Shown one piece after another: positions 1-6,389 of a stretch of DNA of 8,718 bases. The notes beneath the pieces were generated by a model. That model did not search any database. It saw only the letters and a program-made list of their open reading frames with translations, and was not told the origin of the DNA. The DNA is taken from NCBI GenBank assembly GCA_937888735.1, contig CALASN010000119.1:1-8718 (forward strand), read 5' to 3'. The position numbers and the translations under genes are program-made. Positions within the stretch are counted from its first letter, which is position 1; the number at the start of each line of letters is the position of its first letter. The DNA is from UBA5499 sp002426275. GTDB lineage: Bacteria; Bacillota; DTU084.

Positions 1-86
1 TTGAAAGAGTTACTTTTTTCTATGTGGCGCGTGAGAACTTTTGACTGGCTAGTAAAACTACTTTATTTGTTCACGCTTTTACTTTC

Positions 87-125
87 AAAACAACAAAGCC
101 GGCGCAGCTATTGACCGCACCGGCT
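87..125 (-). terminator. Rho-independent terminator of spoVS
   Basis: Read on the minus strand, a 9-bp stem (arms 117-125 and 97-105, one G-U pair) with an 11-base loop is followed directly by a T-rich run, TTTGTTGTTTT (97-87). It lies 46 bases past the spoVS stop codon and nothing on the plus strand needs it, so it most likely ends the spoVS transcript. Confidence 0.8.
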
Positions 126-133
126 AAACTCTG

Positions 134-157
134 ACTTCCTAGCCTAGCATAGGAAGT
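134..157 (-). other. Small hairpin just after the spoVS stop
   Basis: A perfect 8-bp stem (134-141 with 150-157) encloses an 8-base loop, 14 bases past the spoVS stop. No T-run follows it, so it is not a terminator by itself. It may protect the mRNA 3' end ahead of the true terminator, or be fortuitous. Confidence 0.3.
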
Positions 158-170
158 TTACGGCTATGAA

Positions 171-437
171 TTATCTCGGCTCCACAATCAATTTGATGGC
201 GGTCCGCTCCTCGCCATCGATCTCTATGTCTGTAAAAGCTGGAATACATACCAGATCTACACCGCTGGGAGCTACAAATCCCCGGGCAATAGCTACAGCT
301 TTCACTGCTTGATTCAGCGCACCCGCACCGATAGCCTGAAGTTCTGCAATACCGCGTTCTCGCAGAACGCCTGCCAGGGCGCCAGCGACGGAATTTGGAT
401 TTGATTTCGATGAAACTTTCAAGACGTTTACATCCAC
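171..437 (-). CDS. spoVS: Stage V sporulation protein S (SpoVS)
   Basis: An 88-residue protein that matches SpoVS almost throughout from memory of the Bacillus subtilis protein (86 aa): the segments SVAGALAGVLRERG, AIGAGALNQAVKAVAIARG and GEERTAIKLIVEPR are hallmarks of the family. SpoVS is a small cytoplasmic Alba-like protein, probably nucleic-acid binding. In B. subtilis it is needed for progress to spore coat assembly (stage V) and also affects septation and autolysis; the molecular target is not well defined. The start is GTG at 437-435, chosen because a full AAGGAGGT lies 8 bases upstream (446-453) and the family normally begins a few residues before VLKVS. It stands alone: 306 bases and a terminator separate it from lon, and its own terminator follows. 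Only the first four or so residues differ clearly from the usual sequence. Identification is very secure; the regulation is inferred. Confidence 0.97.
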   Translation of the reverse strand: MDVNVLKVSSKSNPNSVAGALAGVLRERGIAELQAIGAGALNQAVKAVAIARGFVAPSGVDLVCIPAFTDIEIDGEERTAIKLIVEPR

Positions 438-445
438 TGGGCTCG

Positions 446-475
446 ACCTCCTTGATTGGCCTAATGTTGATTGGC
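446..475 (-). promoter_or_regulatory. spoVS ribosome-binding site with paired 9-bp direct repeats
   Basis: On the minus strand AAGGAGGT (453-446) sits 8 bases before the GTG start, a near-ideal Shine-Dalgarno. Immediately upstream, GCCAATCAA occurs twice (475-467 and 460-452), 15 bases apart, and the second copy shares its last two bases with the Shine-Dalgarno. The ribosome-binding site is secure. A regulatory role for the repeats is inferred only from their position. Confidence 0.75.
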
Positions 476-537
476 TTCAACTGTTTGTTATATTCTACGC
501 GCTTATGTAGCTTTTGGTTCGGCCCTTATTGCATTTA

Positions 538-608
538 GGGACAAGTGCGCGGCTTTCCCTTGCCCCTGGCCTAATGCCGTACTTCATTAGTATGCCGCAA
601 ATTGCGGC
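538..608 (-). other. Cluster of three hairpins upstream of spoVS
   Basis: Three stems lie almost end to end: 538-545 with 559-566 (8 bp, one G-U pair when read on the minus strand), 571-576 with 585-590 (6 bp, perfect), and 594-599 with 603-608 (6 bp, 3-base loop). Gaps between them are 3-4 bases. The first stem pairs fully only on the minus strand, favouring an RNA on the spoVS side. The third is followed by TTTTT on the plus strand (609-613), so it could instead end a plus-strand RNA. A structured leader or a small RNA are both possible; no family is recognised. Confidence 0.35.
595..607. repeat. 13-bp palindrome CCGCAA-N-TTGCGG, copy upstream of spoVS
   Basis: This is identical to the copy at 5015-5027 except for the central base. 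Here it also forms the core of the third hairpin in the lon-spoVS gap, which is followed by TTTTT on the plus strand, so part of its symmetry could reflect a terminator-like role rather than a protein-binding site. Confidence 0.4.
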
Positions 609-644
609 TTTTTCCCCCCTCATGACAACGAATAAGTATGGAAA

Positions 645-674
645 TTGAAAAAAATTTCATCATTACATTATAAT
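645..674 (+). promoter_or_regulatory. Possible plus-strand sigma-A promoter facing the lon 3' end
   Basis: TTGAAA (645-650) is followed after 18 bases by a consensus TATAAT (669-674) on the plus strand. No plus-strand gene lies downstream, so any transcript would run antisense to the end of lon. The area is A/T rich, so a chance match is quite possible. Confidence 0.3.
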
Positions 675-709
675 AGTTCGATAATTTTATTCTGTTTCCT
701 GCTTTATTT

Positions 710-740
710 AAAAGAAAAAGAACGGGGTTTTTGCCCCGCT
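710..740 (-). terminator. Rho-independent terminator of lon
   Basis: On the minus strand a 7-bp GC-rich stem (734-740 with 721-727, one G-U pair) and 6-base loop are followed by CTTTTTCTTTT. It begins only 3 bases after the lon stop codon, so lon transcription should end here and spoVS should be transcribed separately. Confidence 0.85.
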
Positions 741-743
741 CCA

Positions 744-3134
744 TTAGGCAAGATAATGGGGAATTTCTTCGGCGGCAGATACTTCTTTCAACGTAGCTGA
801 GCGATAAGCCAATGCTTCCTCCAGCACCTGGTCCATATGCTCCGCGTAAATGAATTTCATCTGCTTGCGTACTGCCAAGGGAATTTCCTCCACATCCTTG
901 CGATTATCATTAGGAATGATCATCGTCCGAATGCCCGCCCTGTGGGCAGCTAACGTCTTCTCTCTGAGGCCGCCTATGGGAAGCACTTTCCCGCGCAGCG
1001 TGATCTCTCCCGTCATGGCTACTTTGGCTGACACAGGCCGCTGGCTCAAGGCAGAAGCTAAAGCTGTGGCAATTGTGATTCCGGCGGAAGGACCGTCTTT
1101 AGGAATTGCGCCTTCGGGCACATGAATATGCACATCGCATTTTTCATAGAAGTCAGGCTCAATTCCTAATTGTCTGGCGCGCGAGCGGACAAAACTGAAG
1201 CTTGCCTGCGCGCTCTCCCGCATCACATCTCCCAATTTACCGGTGAGCAGAAGATTTCCTTTGCCTGGCACAACCAAAACTTCAATCTTTAAAATCTCGC
1301 CGCCCACCTCTGTCCAGGCCAAACCTGTAGCCACGCCAACCTCATCTCGCACGTCCATGCTGTCATGGAAATAGCGGGGAGCGCCGATGTAGGATGAAAG
1401 CTTCGCCTTAGTCGCAAGCTTGACTTTGTCTTTGCCTTTTGTTATCTCCCTAGCCGCTTTCCGGCAAAGCGCGGCAATGGTGCGTTCTAAAGTTCTCACG
1501 CCGGCTTCACGAGTATAACTGTCAATGACCTTCTGCAGCATTTTATCGCTGACAGTGAATTGACTTTCCTTAAGGCCGTGGCGTACCAGCTGCCGCGGCA
1601 GCAGATGCCTTTTGGCAATCTGCAGTTTTTCCTGAGCCGTGTAGCCGGAGATTTCGATCAGCTCCATCCTGTCCAGCAAAGGCCTGGGAATCGCCGAAGC
1701 CACATTGGCTGTGGTGATGAAAAACACCTGTGACAAGTCAAACGGCACTTCTAAATAATGATCCACAAAAGCATGATTTTGTTCGCTGTCCAATACTTCC
1801 AGCAGAGCGGACGCCGGATCGCCCCGGAAGTCAGAGCTCATTTTGTCGATCTCATCCAGAAGCAAGACTGGATTCTGCGTTCCGGCCTGGCGCATGGCAG
1901 CGATGATCTTCCCTGGCATGGAACCGATATAAGTGCGCCTGTGACCTCGGATTTCCGCCTCATCCCTGAGACCGCCCAACGAAAAACGGACGAATTTCCG
2001 TTCCATGGCCCTGGCTATGGAGCGGGCAAGAGAGGTCTTGCCAACGCCGGGCGGACCTACCAGGCAGAGAATTTGGCCTTTCATTTTGTTGGTAAGCTTA
2101 CGAACTGCTAAAAATTCGATGATGCGTTCTTTGACTTTCTCCAGTCCCCAGTGATCTTCATCCAAGATTTTTTGGGCTGCTTCCAGATCCAGTCGATCGT
2201 GGGTCTTCTTTTTCCACGGCAAATCCAAAAGCACATCCAGATAAGTGCGGACAACCACGGCCTCGGCCGAGAGAGCAGGCATTTTTGCCAACCTTTTCAG
2301 CTCTTTCTCGGCTTTTTCGCGAACCGAAACCGGCAATTTTTGAATCTTCCTCTGGTATTCGGTCAGTTCCTCTTCTTTATCCTCGCCTTCGCCCAATTCT
2401 TTTTGAATGGCCTTAAGCTGTTCTCGCAGATAATACTCTTTTTGAATGCGCTCCATCTGCTGACGAACGCGGCCTTGAATCTTATTTTCAAGTTCCAGAA
2501 CTTCTAGTTCCTGGCCCAGAATGCCAGAGAGCGTTTGCAAGCGGCTGCCGCTCTCTAAAACTTCCAAAACCCTTTGCCGCTCCTCCACCCGAATCAAAAG
2601 ATGAGAAGCGATAATGTCCGCCAGCAGTCCTGGCTCTTCCACCGTTTCTAAAGAAGAAATCACTTCGGTCGGAATTTTTTTGCTCCACTTGACATATTTC
2701 TGGAAATACTCAAGACAGATTCGCCTTTGGGCTTCCAGTTCTAAAGTATCCGAACTTTCCTGTTCGGGCAAAATCTCTGCTTCGGCAACCAACGAAGAAT
2801 TATCTTCCACGATCGCCTTAAGTCTCACCCGCTGCTTTCCCTCCACAAGCACTCTAATTGATTTGTTGCCTGGCATGCGCAAAAGTTGTTTTATTTCTGC
2901 GATTACGCCAATTTCATACAAATCGCTGAGCTCGGGTTCAGCTAATTTAGGATCTTTTTGAGCCACCAGTAAAATACGATTATCGGCCATGCTGGCATTT
3001 TCCAGGGCAGTGATGGATTTGGCCCGACCTACGTCTAGCGGCACAACCATAGCTGGAAAAACTACAATGCCCCGCAGGGGGAGCAAAGGTAGCTGGAGGG
3101 GAGCGTTAACGTTCTGGTTTTCTTGCTGGATCAT
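744..3134 (-). CDS. lon: ATP-dependent protease LonA
   Basis: A 796-residue soluble LonA, close to the usual 770-810. It unfolds and degrades damaged proteins and selected short-lived regulators in the cytoplasm as a homohexamer. Domains in order: N-terminal substrate-binding domain from about residue 13 (LPLLPLRGIVVFP) to 200, a coiled region to about 310, the AAA+ module with Walker A GPPGVGKT at 360-367 and Walker B LLLDE ending at D427-E428, then the protease domain. The catalytic dyad is Ser683 in KDGPSAG and Lys726 in GGLREK, with the usual 43-residue spacing. The ATG start at 3134 is preceded by GGGGGTG (3151-3145), about 10 bases upstream. It lies 108 bases after lonB beyond that gene's terminator, so it probably has its own promoter; a terminator follows directly. 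All key residues are present. In many Bacilli engB (ysxC) follows lon; here it does not. Confidence 0.98.
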   Translation of the reverse strand: MIQQENQNVNAPLQLPLLPLRGIVVFPAMVVPLDVGRAKSITALENASMADNRILLVAQKDPKLAEPELSDLYEIGVIAEIKQLLRMPGNKSIRVLVEGKQRVRLKAIVEDNSSLVAEAEILPEQESSDTLELEAQRRICLEYFQKYVKWSKKIPTEVISSLETVEEPGLLADIIASHLLIRVEERQRVLEVLESGSRLQTLSGILGQELEVLELENKIQGRVRQQMERIQKEYYLREQLKAIQKELGEGEDKEEELTEYQRKIQKLPVSVREKAEKELKRLAKMPALSAEAVVVRTYLDVLLDLPWKKKTHDRLDLEAAQKILDEDHWGLEKVKERIIEFLAVRKLTNKMKGQILCLVGPPGVGKTSLARSIARAMERKFVRFSLGGLRDEAEIRGHRRTYIGSMPGKIIAAMRQAGTQNPVLLLDEIDKMSSDFRGDPASALLEVLDSEQNHAFVDHYLEVPFDLSQVFFITTANVASAIPRPLLDRMELIEISGYTAQEKLQIAKRHLLPRQLVRHGLKESQFTVSDKMLQKVIDSYTREAGVRTLERTIAALCRKAAREITKGKDKVKLATKAKLSSYIGAPRYFHDSMDVRDEVGVATGLAWTEVGGEILKIEVLVVPGKGNLLLTGKLGDVMRESAQASFSFVRSRARQLGIEPDFYEKCDVHIHVPEGAIPKDGPSAGITIATALASALSQRPVSAKVAMTGEITLRGKVLPIGGLREKTLAAHRAGIRTMIIPNDNRKDVEEIPLAVRKQMKFIYAEHMDQVLEEALAYRSATLKEVSAAEEIPHYLA

Positions 3135-3144
3135 GATCTTTGTT

Positions 3145-3201
3145 CACCCCCATTATAGTAATATTCGTGAGCGTGGGGATGAATCCTGCAAAACGAATAT
3201 T
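3145..3201 (-). promoter_or_regulatory. lon upstream region with long-spaced inverted repeat
   Basis: AATATTCG (3160-3167) and CGAATATT (3194-3201) form a perfect 8-bp inverted repeat with a 26-base spacer, in the gap between the lonB terminator and lon. A consensus TATAAT on the minus strand (3157-3152) adjoins the downstream arm, but no TTGACA-like box is found at 16-18 bases. A start 6-7 bases past that -10 would fall inside the GGGGGTG ribosome-binding site (3151-3145) and cut most of it off, so this -10 is doubtful. The repeat could be a two-site operator. No CIRCE or CtsR site is present. Confidence 0.35.
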
Positions 3202-3203
3202 GC

Positions 3204-3238
3204 AAAAAATGTAAAGCCTGGATCTATAATCCAGGCTT
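3204..3238 (-). terminator. Rho-independent terminator of lonB
   Basis: A perfect 10-bp stem (3229-3238 with 3214-3223) and 5-base loop are followed on the minus strand by TACATTTTTT. It starts 4 bases past the lonB stop and separates lonB from lon. Confidence 0.88.
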
Positions 3239-3242
3239 ATAA

Positions 3243-4877
3243 TCAGGCCATAACGCCTATCCGCAGCGTCTCTTGAACGATGGCGCGCTGAAATATTTCC
3301 TCGATCCTCTCTACGGGGATCACTTCTAGCTGTAAATCGGCAAAGCTTTCTTGCCAGTTGTCTTTGGGAATGAATACCGTTTTCACGCCGCTGGCCTCCG
3401 CGGCCGCCAGTTTGGCGCCGACTCCTCCCACCGGCAAAACGCTGCCTCGGATCGACAGCTCACCTGTCATGGCGACATTGCCGAACACGGGCGAACCAGT
3501 GAGCGCTGAAAAGAAAGCTGTGGCAATGGCTACTCCCGCCGAAGGGCCGTCAGTCGGAACGCCCCCAGGCAAATTCAAATGCAGGTTATAGTTCTGGGGA
3601 ACCAGTTGATAGAGATTTTCTAAGACAGTCAAAACATTGGCCACAGAGTCGTTGGCCATGCTGCTGCGACGGAGCACCCTTCCCCTGCCCTGCGTTTCCT
3701 CCTCTTGAATGATGCCTGTGACCTTAACTTTGCCCTGTCCCCTTTCCGCAGGCACTGCCGTGGCTTCAATTTCCACCAGCACTCCCTGGTTGGGGCCGCT
3801 GAGGGCCAAACCTTGCACATATCCCACTTGGCTGTTGCCGCTGCTTTTCCGTTCAAGCCGCGGCTCATATTGACCGTTATTGAGCACCCATTCCACATGG
3901 GTTACGCCTATTGTTCTCTTGCCTTCCTCGTAAGCCAGGCCAGCTGTGATTTGAATTATGTTCACCGCGTCTCTGCCGTTTTGGGCGTATTGCCCCAATA
4001 GCTTGACGGCTGCCGGCTGAATCTCCATGCCGATCTTCTGGGCTGCGTTGCGGGCGATTTTCTCCACTTCGGAGGCTGTGAGGCCGCGAAAGAAGATTTC
4101 CAAACAGCGGGAACGAATGGCGGGAGGGATCTCTTCCGGAAGCCTGGTGGTGGCTCCTACCAGACGGAAATCCGCAGGCAGTCCGTTCTGAAAGATCTCA
4201 TGCACATAGCGTGGGATATTGGGATCCTCTTTGCTATAGTAGGCGCTCTCCAGAAAAACCTTCCGATCCTCGAGGACCTTTAGCAGTTTATTCATTTGAA
4301 TGGGATGCAGCTCCCCGATCTCATCGATGAACAAAATGCCGCCGTGCGCGCGAGTGACCGCTCCCGGTTTGGGCTGAGGAATGCCGGCTATGCCCATGGC
4401 GCCGGCGCCTTGATAAATGGGATCGTGGACCGAACCGATAAGCGGGTCTGCGATGCCGCGTTCGTCGAACCTGGCGGTCGTGGCGTCCATCTCCACAAAA
4501 CGCGCCTTGGCGCTGAAAGGGGAAGCTGGATTCTGCTTGGCTTCGGCTAAGACCAATCTGGCCGCAGCCGTTTTTCCCACTCCCGGAGGTCCATAGAGCA
4601 ATACGTGCTGGGGATTGGGACCGCAAAGGCCCGCCCGCAGAGCGCGGACACCTTCCTCCTGACCGATGATTTCTTGAAACTTAGCGGGCCTAGTGCGCTC
4701 GGAGAGCGGTTCGGAAAGGCTGATGGAGCGCAGCTTCTGCAAGTAATCCAACTCCCGGCGGGATTCTTTGTCTACAGCGGAACGGCTGGTCTGTTGAGCG
4801 CGTAAGAGGTTCCAAAAATAAATGCCAATCACGATGGCAAAAAATAAATTGATTAACCCAAAGACGTTTGGATTCAT
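3243..4877 (-). CDS. lonB: Membrane-anchored ATP-dependent protease LonB
   Basis: A 544-residue LonB. It starts with a single hydrophobic membrane anchor (about residues 5-25), then AAA+ and Lon protease domains facing the cytoplasm, without the large LonA N-domain. Walker A GPPGVGKT is at 96-103 and Walker B FIDE at 183-186. The DATTARFDERGIADPLIGSVHDP segment type is typical of bacilli and clostridia. The dyad is Ser446 (DGPSAG) and Lys489, again 43 apart. An ATG 11 codons upstream (4910) is in frame, but AAGGGAGG (4892-4885) sits 7 bases before the ATG at 4877 and the known family starts here, so I use 4877. In B. subtilis LonB is made early in the forespore and localises to its membrane; its substrates are poorly known. 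It is flanked by terminators on both sides, so it is probably transcribed alone, consistent with stage-specific expression. Confidence 0.96.
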   Translation of the reverse strand: MNPNVFGLINLFFAIVIGIYFWNLLRAQQTSRSAVDKESRRELDYLQKLRSISLSEPLSERTRPAKFQEIIGQEEGVRALRAGLCGPNPQHVLLYGPPGVGKTAAARLVLAEAKQNPASPFSAKARFVEMDATTARFDERGIADPLIGSVHDPIYQGAGAMGIAGIPQPKPGAVTRAHGGILFIDEIGELHPIQMNKLLKVLEDRKVFLESAYYSKEDPNIPRYVHEIFQNGLPADFRLVGATTRLPEEIPPAIRSRCLEIFFRGLTASEVEKIARNAAQKIGMEIQPAAVKLLGQYAQNGRDAVNIIQITAGLAYEEGKRTIGVTHVEWVLNNGQYEPRLERKSSGNSQVGYVQGLALSGPNQGVLVEIEATAVPAERGQGKVKVTGIIQEEETQGRGRVLRRSSMANDSVANVLTVLENLYQLVPQNYNLHLNLPGGVPTDGPSAGVAIATAFFSALTGSPVFGNVAMTGELSIRGSVLPVGGVGAKLAAAEASGVKTVFIPKDNWQESFADLQLEVIPVERIEEIFQRAIVQETLRIGVMA

Positions 4878-4898
4878 GATCAATCCTCCCTTCGCCTT

Positions 4899-4928
4899 TA
4901 TTATGAGCACAGGGCGGACTGATTATCC
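4899..4928 (-). promoter_or_regulatory. Candidate forespore (sigma-G-like) promoter of lonB
   Basis: On the minus strand GGATA (4928-4924), an 18-base spacer, then CATAATA (4905-4899). The -10 fits the B. subtilis sigma-G consensus CATNHTA; the -35 fits GHATR except for G at the second base. A start 6-7 bases downstream (about 4892) would leave a leader of about 15 bases that still keeps the full ribosome-binding site. No good sigma-A promoter is seen in this gap. Forespore control is inferred by analogy with Bacillus LonB. Confidence 0.35.
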
Positions 4929-4974
4929 CGGGGATGGGTGCCAAAAAGATGAGCTTTTACCGGCGTCAGCGCGT

Positions 4975-4990
4975 CGGAAGCTACCTTCCG
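4975..4990. other. Short perfect hairpin between clpX and lonB
   Basis: CGGAAG and CTTCCG (4975-4980 and 4985-4990) form a 6-bp stem with a 4-base loop. It lies between the clpX terminator and the lonB promoter candidate. No T-run follows, and its function is unknown. Confidence 0.25.
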
Positions 4991-5014
4991 GCTGAATAGA
5001 GACTCCAACCTGTT

Positions 5015-5027
5015 CCGCAAGTTGCGG
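5015..5027. repeat. 13-bp palindrome CCGCAA-N-TTGCGG, copy upstream of lonB
   Basis: A perfect palindrome with a single central base. The same half-sites in the same arrangement occur at 595-607 upstream of spoVS; I see no third copy in this window. The centres are about 145 and 165 bases from the two start codons. A shared operator or a shared small RNA hairpin is possible. Confidence 0.4.
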
Positions 5028-5058
5028 TACAAACGCAGCCCTATACTTGCGCGCCGAT

Positions 5059-5103
5059 AAAAAAACACCATCGAACGCCTTGTACTTCGCGTCGATGGTG
5101 TTT
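5059..5103 (-). terminator. Rho-independent terminator of the tig-clpP-clpX unit
   Basis: A perfect 12-bp stem (5092-5103 with 5063-5074), extendable past a bulged base, is followed by TTTT at its 3' side on the minus strand, making seven T in a row with the stem. It lies 22 bases past the clpX stop. A smaller GCCGG/CCGGT hairpin (about 5109-5121) precedes it. Confidence 0.88.
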
Positions 5104-5125
5104 CGCTGACCGGAAAGCCGGCGGT

Positions 5126-6385
5126 TTATGCAGTTTCTTCCTTTTTCTCTCTTTTGCGTTCGTGAATCACTTCCGGCTCCTGCAATCCTTCCACAACCTT
5201 CTGGGTGATAATGCAGCGCTTAATATCGTTGCGCGAGGGGATCTCATACATAAGCTGCAGCATGATCTCTTCCATAATTGCCCGCAGGCCCCTAGCCCCA
5301 GTCTTTCTGGCCAAGGCCTTTTGCGCGATGGCTGCCAGAGCCCCATCGGCAAATTCCAAAGCCACTCCGTCAAGATCGAAGAGCTTTTGATATTGCTTGA
5401 CCAGCGCGTTTCTGGGCTCCTGGAGAATGCGGATCAGCGCTTCTTGATCCAGGGAATCCAAAGCCACAACCACCGGCATTCTGCCGATGAACTCAGGGAT
5501 AAGGCCAAAGCGGAGCAGATCTTCAGGCATTAACTGCCGCAGGATCTCGCCAATCTGCTTCTCGCTTTTTGGTCGTACATCTGCGCCGAAGCCCAAAGTC
5601 TTTTTGCCTACGCGCTCTTCGATGATCTTCTCTAAACCGTCGAAGGCGCCGCCGCAGATGAAAAGGATATTAGTGGTATCGATTTGAATAAATTCCTGAT
5701 GCGGGTGCTTTCTTCCTCCTTGCGGCGGGACGGAAGCCACGGTTCCCTCCAGGATCTTCAATAACGCTTGCTGCACGCCTTCGCCGGATACGTCCCGGGT
5801 AATGGAAGGATTCTCGCTCTTGCGGGCAATCTTATCGACTTCGTCGATATAGATAATGCCCCGTTCGGCTTTTTCCACATCATAATCCGCCGACTGGATC
5901 AGTTTCAGGAGAATGTTTTCCACATCCTCGCCTACGTAACCTGCCTCTGTGAGCGAAGTGGCGTCAGCAATGGCAAAAGGTACATTGAGGATTCGCGCCA
6001 GAGTCTGCGCCAATAAAGTCTTGCCTGAGCCGGTTGGGCCTAAAAGCAAAATATTGCTCTTCTGCAGCTCCACATCATCTACTTGCGAAGCGGAATTGAT
6101 CCGCTTGTAATGATTATAAACCGCGACAGAGAGCGAACGTTTGGCTTCCTCCTGACCGATCACATACTGATCTAGGATCTGCTTGATCTCCTTTGGTTTA
6201 GGAACGCTGTCCAGCTCGACACTTGTCTGTTCGCTGAGTTCTTCTTCGATGATCTCATTGCACAATTCAATGCACTCATCGCAGATGTAGACGCCTGGTC
6301 CAGCTATGAGTTTTTTGACCTGTTCCTGAACTTTACCGCAAAAGGAGCATTTCAACTGACCCTTTTCATCGCCAAACTTAAACAT
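5126..6385 (-). CDS. clpX: ClpX, ATP-dependent unfoldase of the ClpXP protease
   Basis: A 419-residue ClpX, the normal length. It recognises tagged or regulatory substrates, unfolds them and threads them into ClpP. The N-terminal zinc-binding domain has the four cysteines C13, C16, C35 and C38. The AAA+ module follows: Walker A GPTGSGKT at 116-123, pore loop GYVGED at 149-154, Walker B IIYIDE at 177-182, the second pore element RKH in GGRKHPHQEF near 225, and the ClpP-docking loop LGF at 264-266 (IGF in Escherichia coli). The sensor-2 motif GARGLR is near residue 365. The ATG at 6385 is preceded by GAGGTGAT (6396-6389), a near-perfect ribosome-binding site that contains the TGA stop of clpP. 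The 4-base gap and this overlap indicate translational coupling to clpP. No key residue is missing. Confidence 0.98.
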   Translation of the reverse strand: MFKFGDEKGQLKCSFCGKVQEQVKKLIAGPGVYICDECIELCNEIIEEELSEQTSVELDSVPKPKEIKQILDQYVIGQEEAKRSLSVAVYNHYKRINSASQVDDVELQKSNILLLGPTGSGKTLLAQTLARILNVPFAIADATSLTEAGYVGEDVENILLKLIQSADYDVEKAERGIIYIDEVDKIARKSENPSITRDVSGEGVQQALLKILEGTVASVPPQGGRKHPHQEFIQIDTTNILFICGGAFDGLEKIIEERVGKKTLGFGADVRPKSEKQIGEILRQLMPEDLLRFGLIPEFIGRMPVVVALDSLDQEALIRILQEPRNALVKQYQKLFDLDGVALEFADGALAAIAQKALARKTGARGLRAIMEEIMLQLMYEIPSRNDIKRCIITQKVVEGLQEPEVIHERKREKKEETA

Positions 6386-6389
6386 CTCA

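Larger units (their letters stand above)
438..743. other. 306-base gene-free region between lon and spoVS
   Basis: No coding frame here looks real. Besides the spoVS ribosome-binding site and lon terminator described separately, it holds three closely spaced hairpins (538-608), a sigma-A-like promoter on the plus strand (645-674), and a 10-bp direct repeat TGGCCTAATG (457-466 and 567-576). No convincing sigma-A promoter for spoVS is visible on the minus strand. GTAGAAT at 498-492 fits the sigma-H -10 consensus RNNGAAT, and spoVS is sigma-H dependent in B. subtilis, but the matching -35 is poor, so this is only a weak candidate. A TATAAT on the minus strand (672-667) also lacks a -35. I do not recognise any known riboswitch class. 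Confidence 0.5.

Noticed and set aside
40..46. Single CtsR-like heptad AGTCAAA on the minus strand
   Set aside because: CtsR sites need tandem heptads; only one is present and it lies downstream of spoVS, away from the clp and lon promoters.
139..480. 113-residue minus-strand frame overlapping spoVS
   Set aside because: It is Arg/Ser/Cys-rich, overlaps nearly all of spoVS in another frame and has no family-like sequence.
4878..4910. Upstream ATG giving an 11-residue longer LonB
   Set aside because: The strong AAGGGAGG site lies between this ATG and the one at 4877, the extension is not family-like, and it overlaps the candidate promoter -10.
4878..5058. Riboswitch or T-box in the clpX-lonB gap
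   Set aside because: GTACCGCAA slightly recalls the T-box core but the conserved AGGGTGGNACCGCG is absent, and there is no specifier or antiterminator arrangement before lonB.
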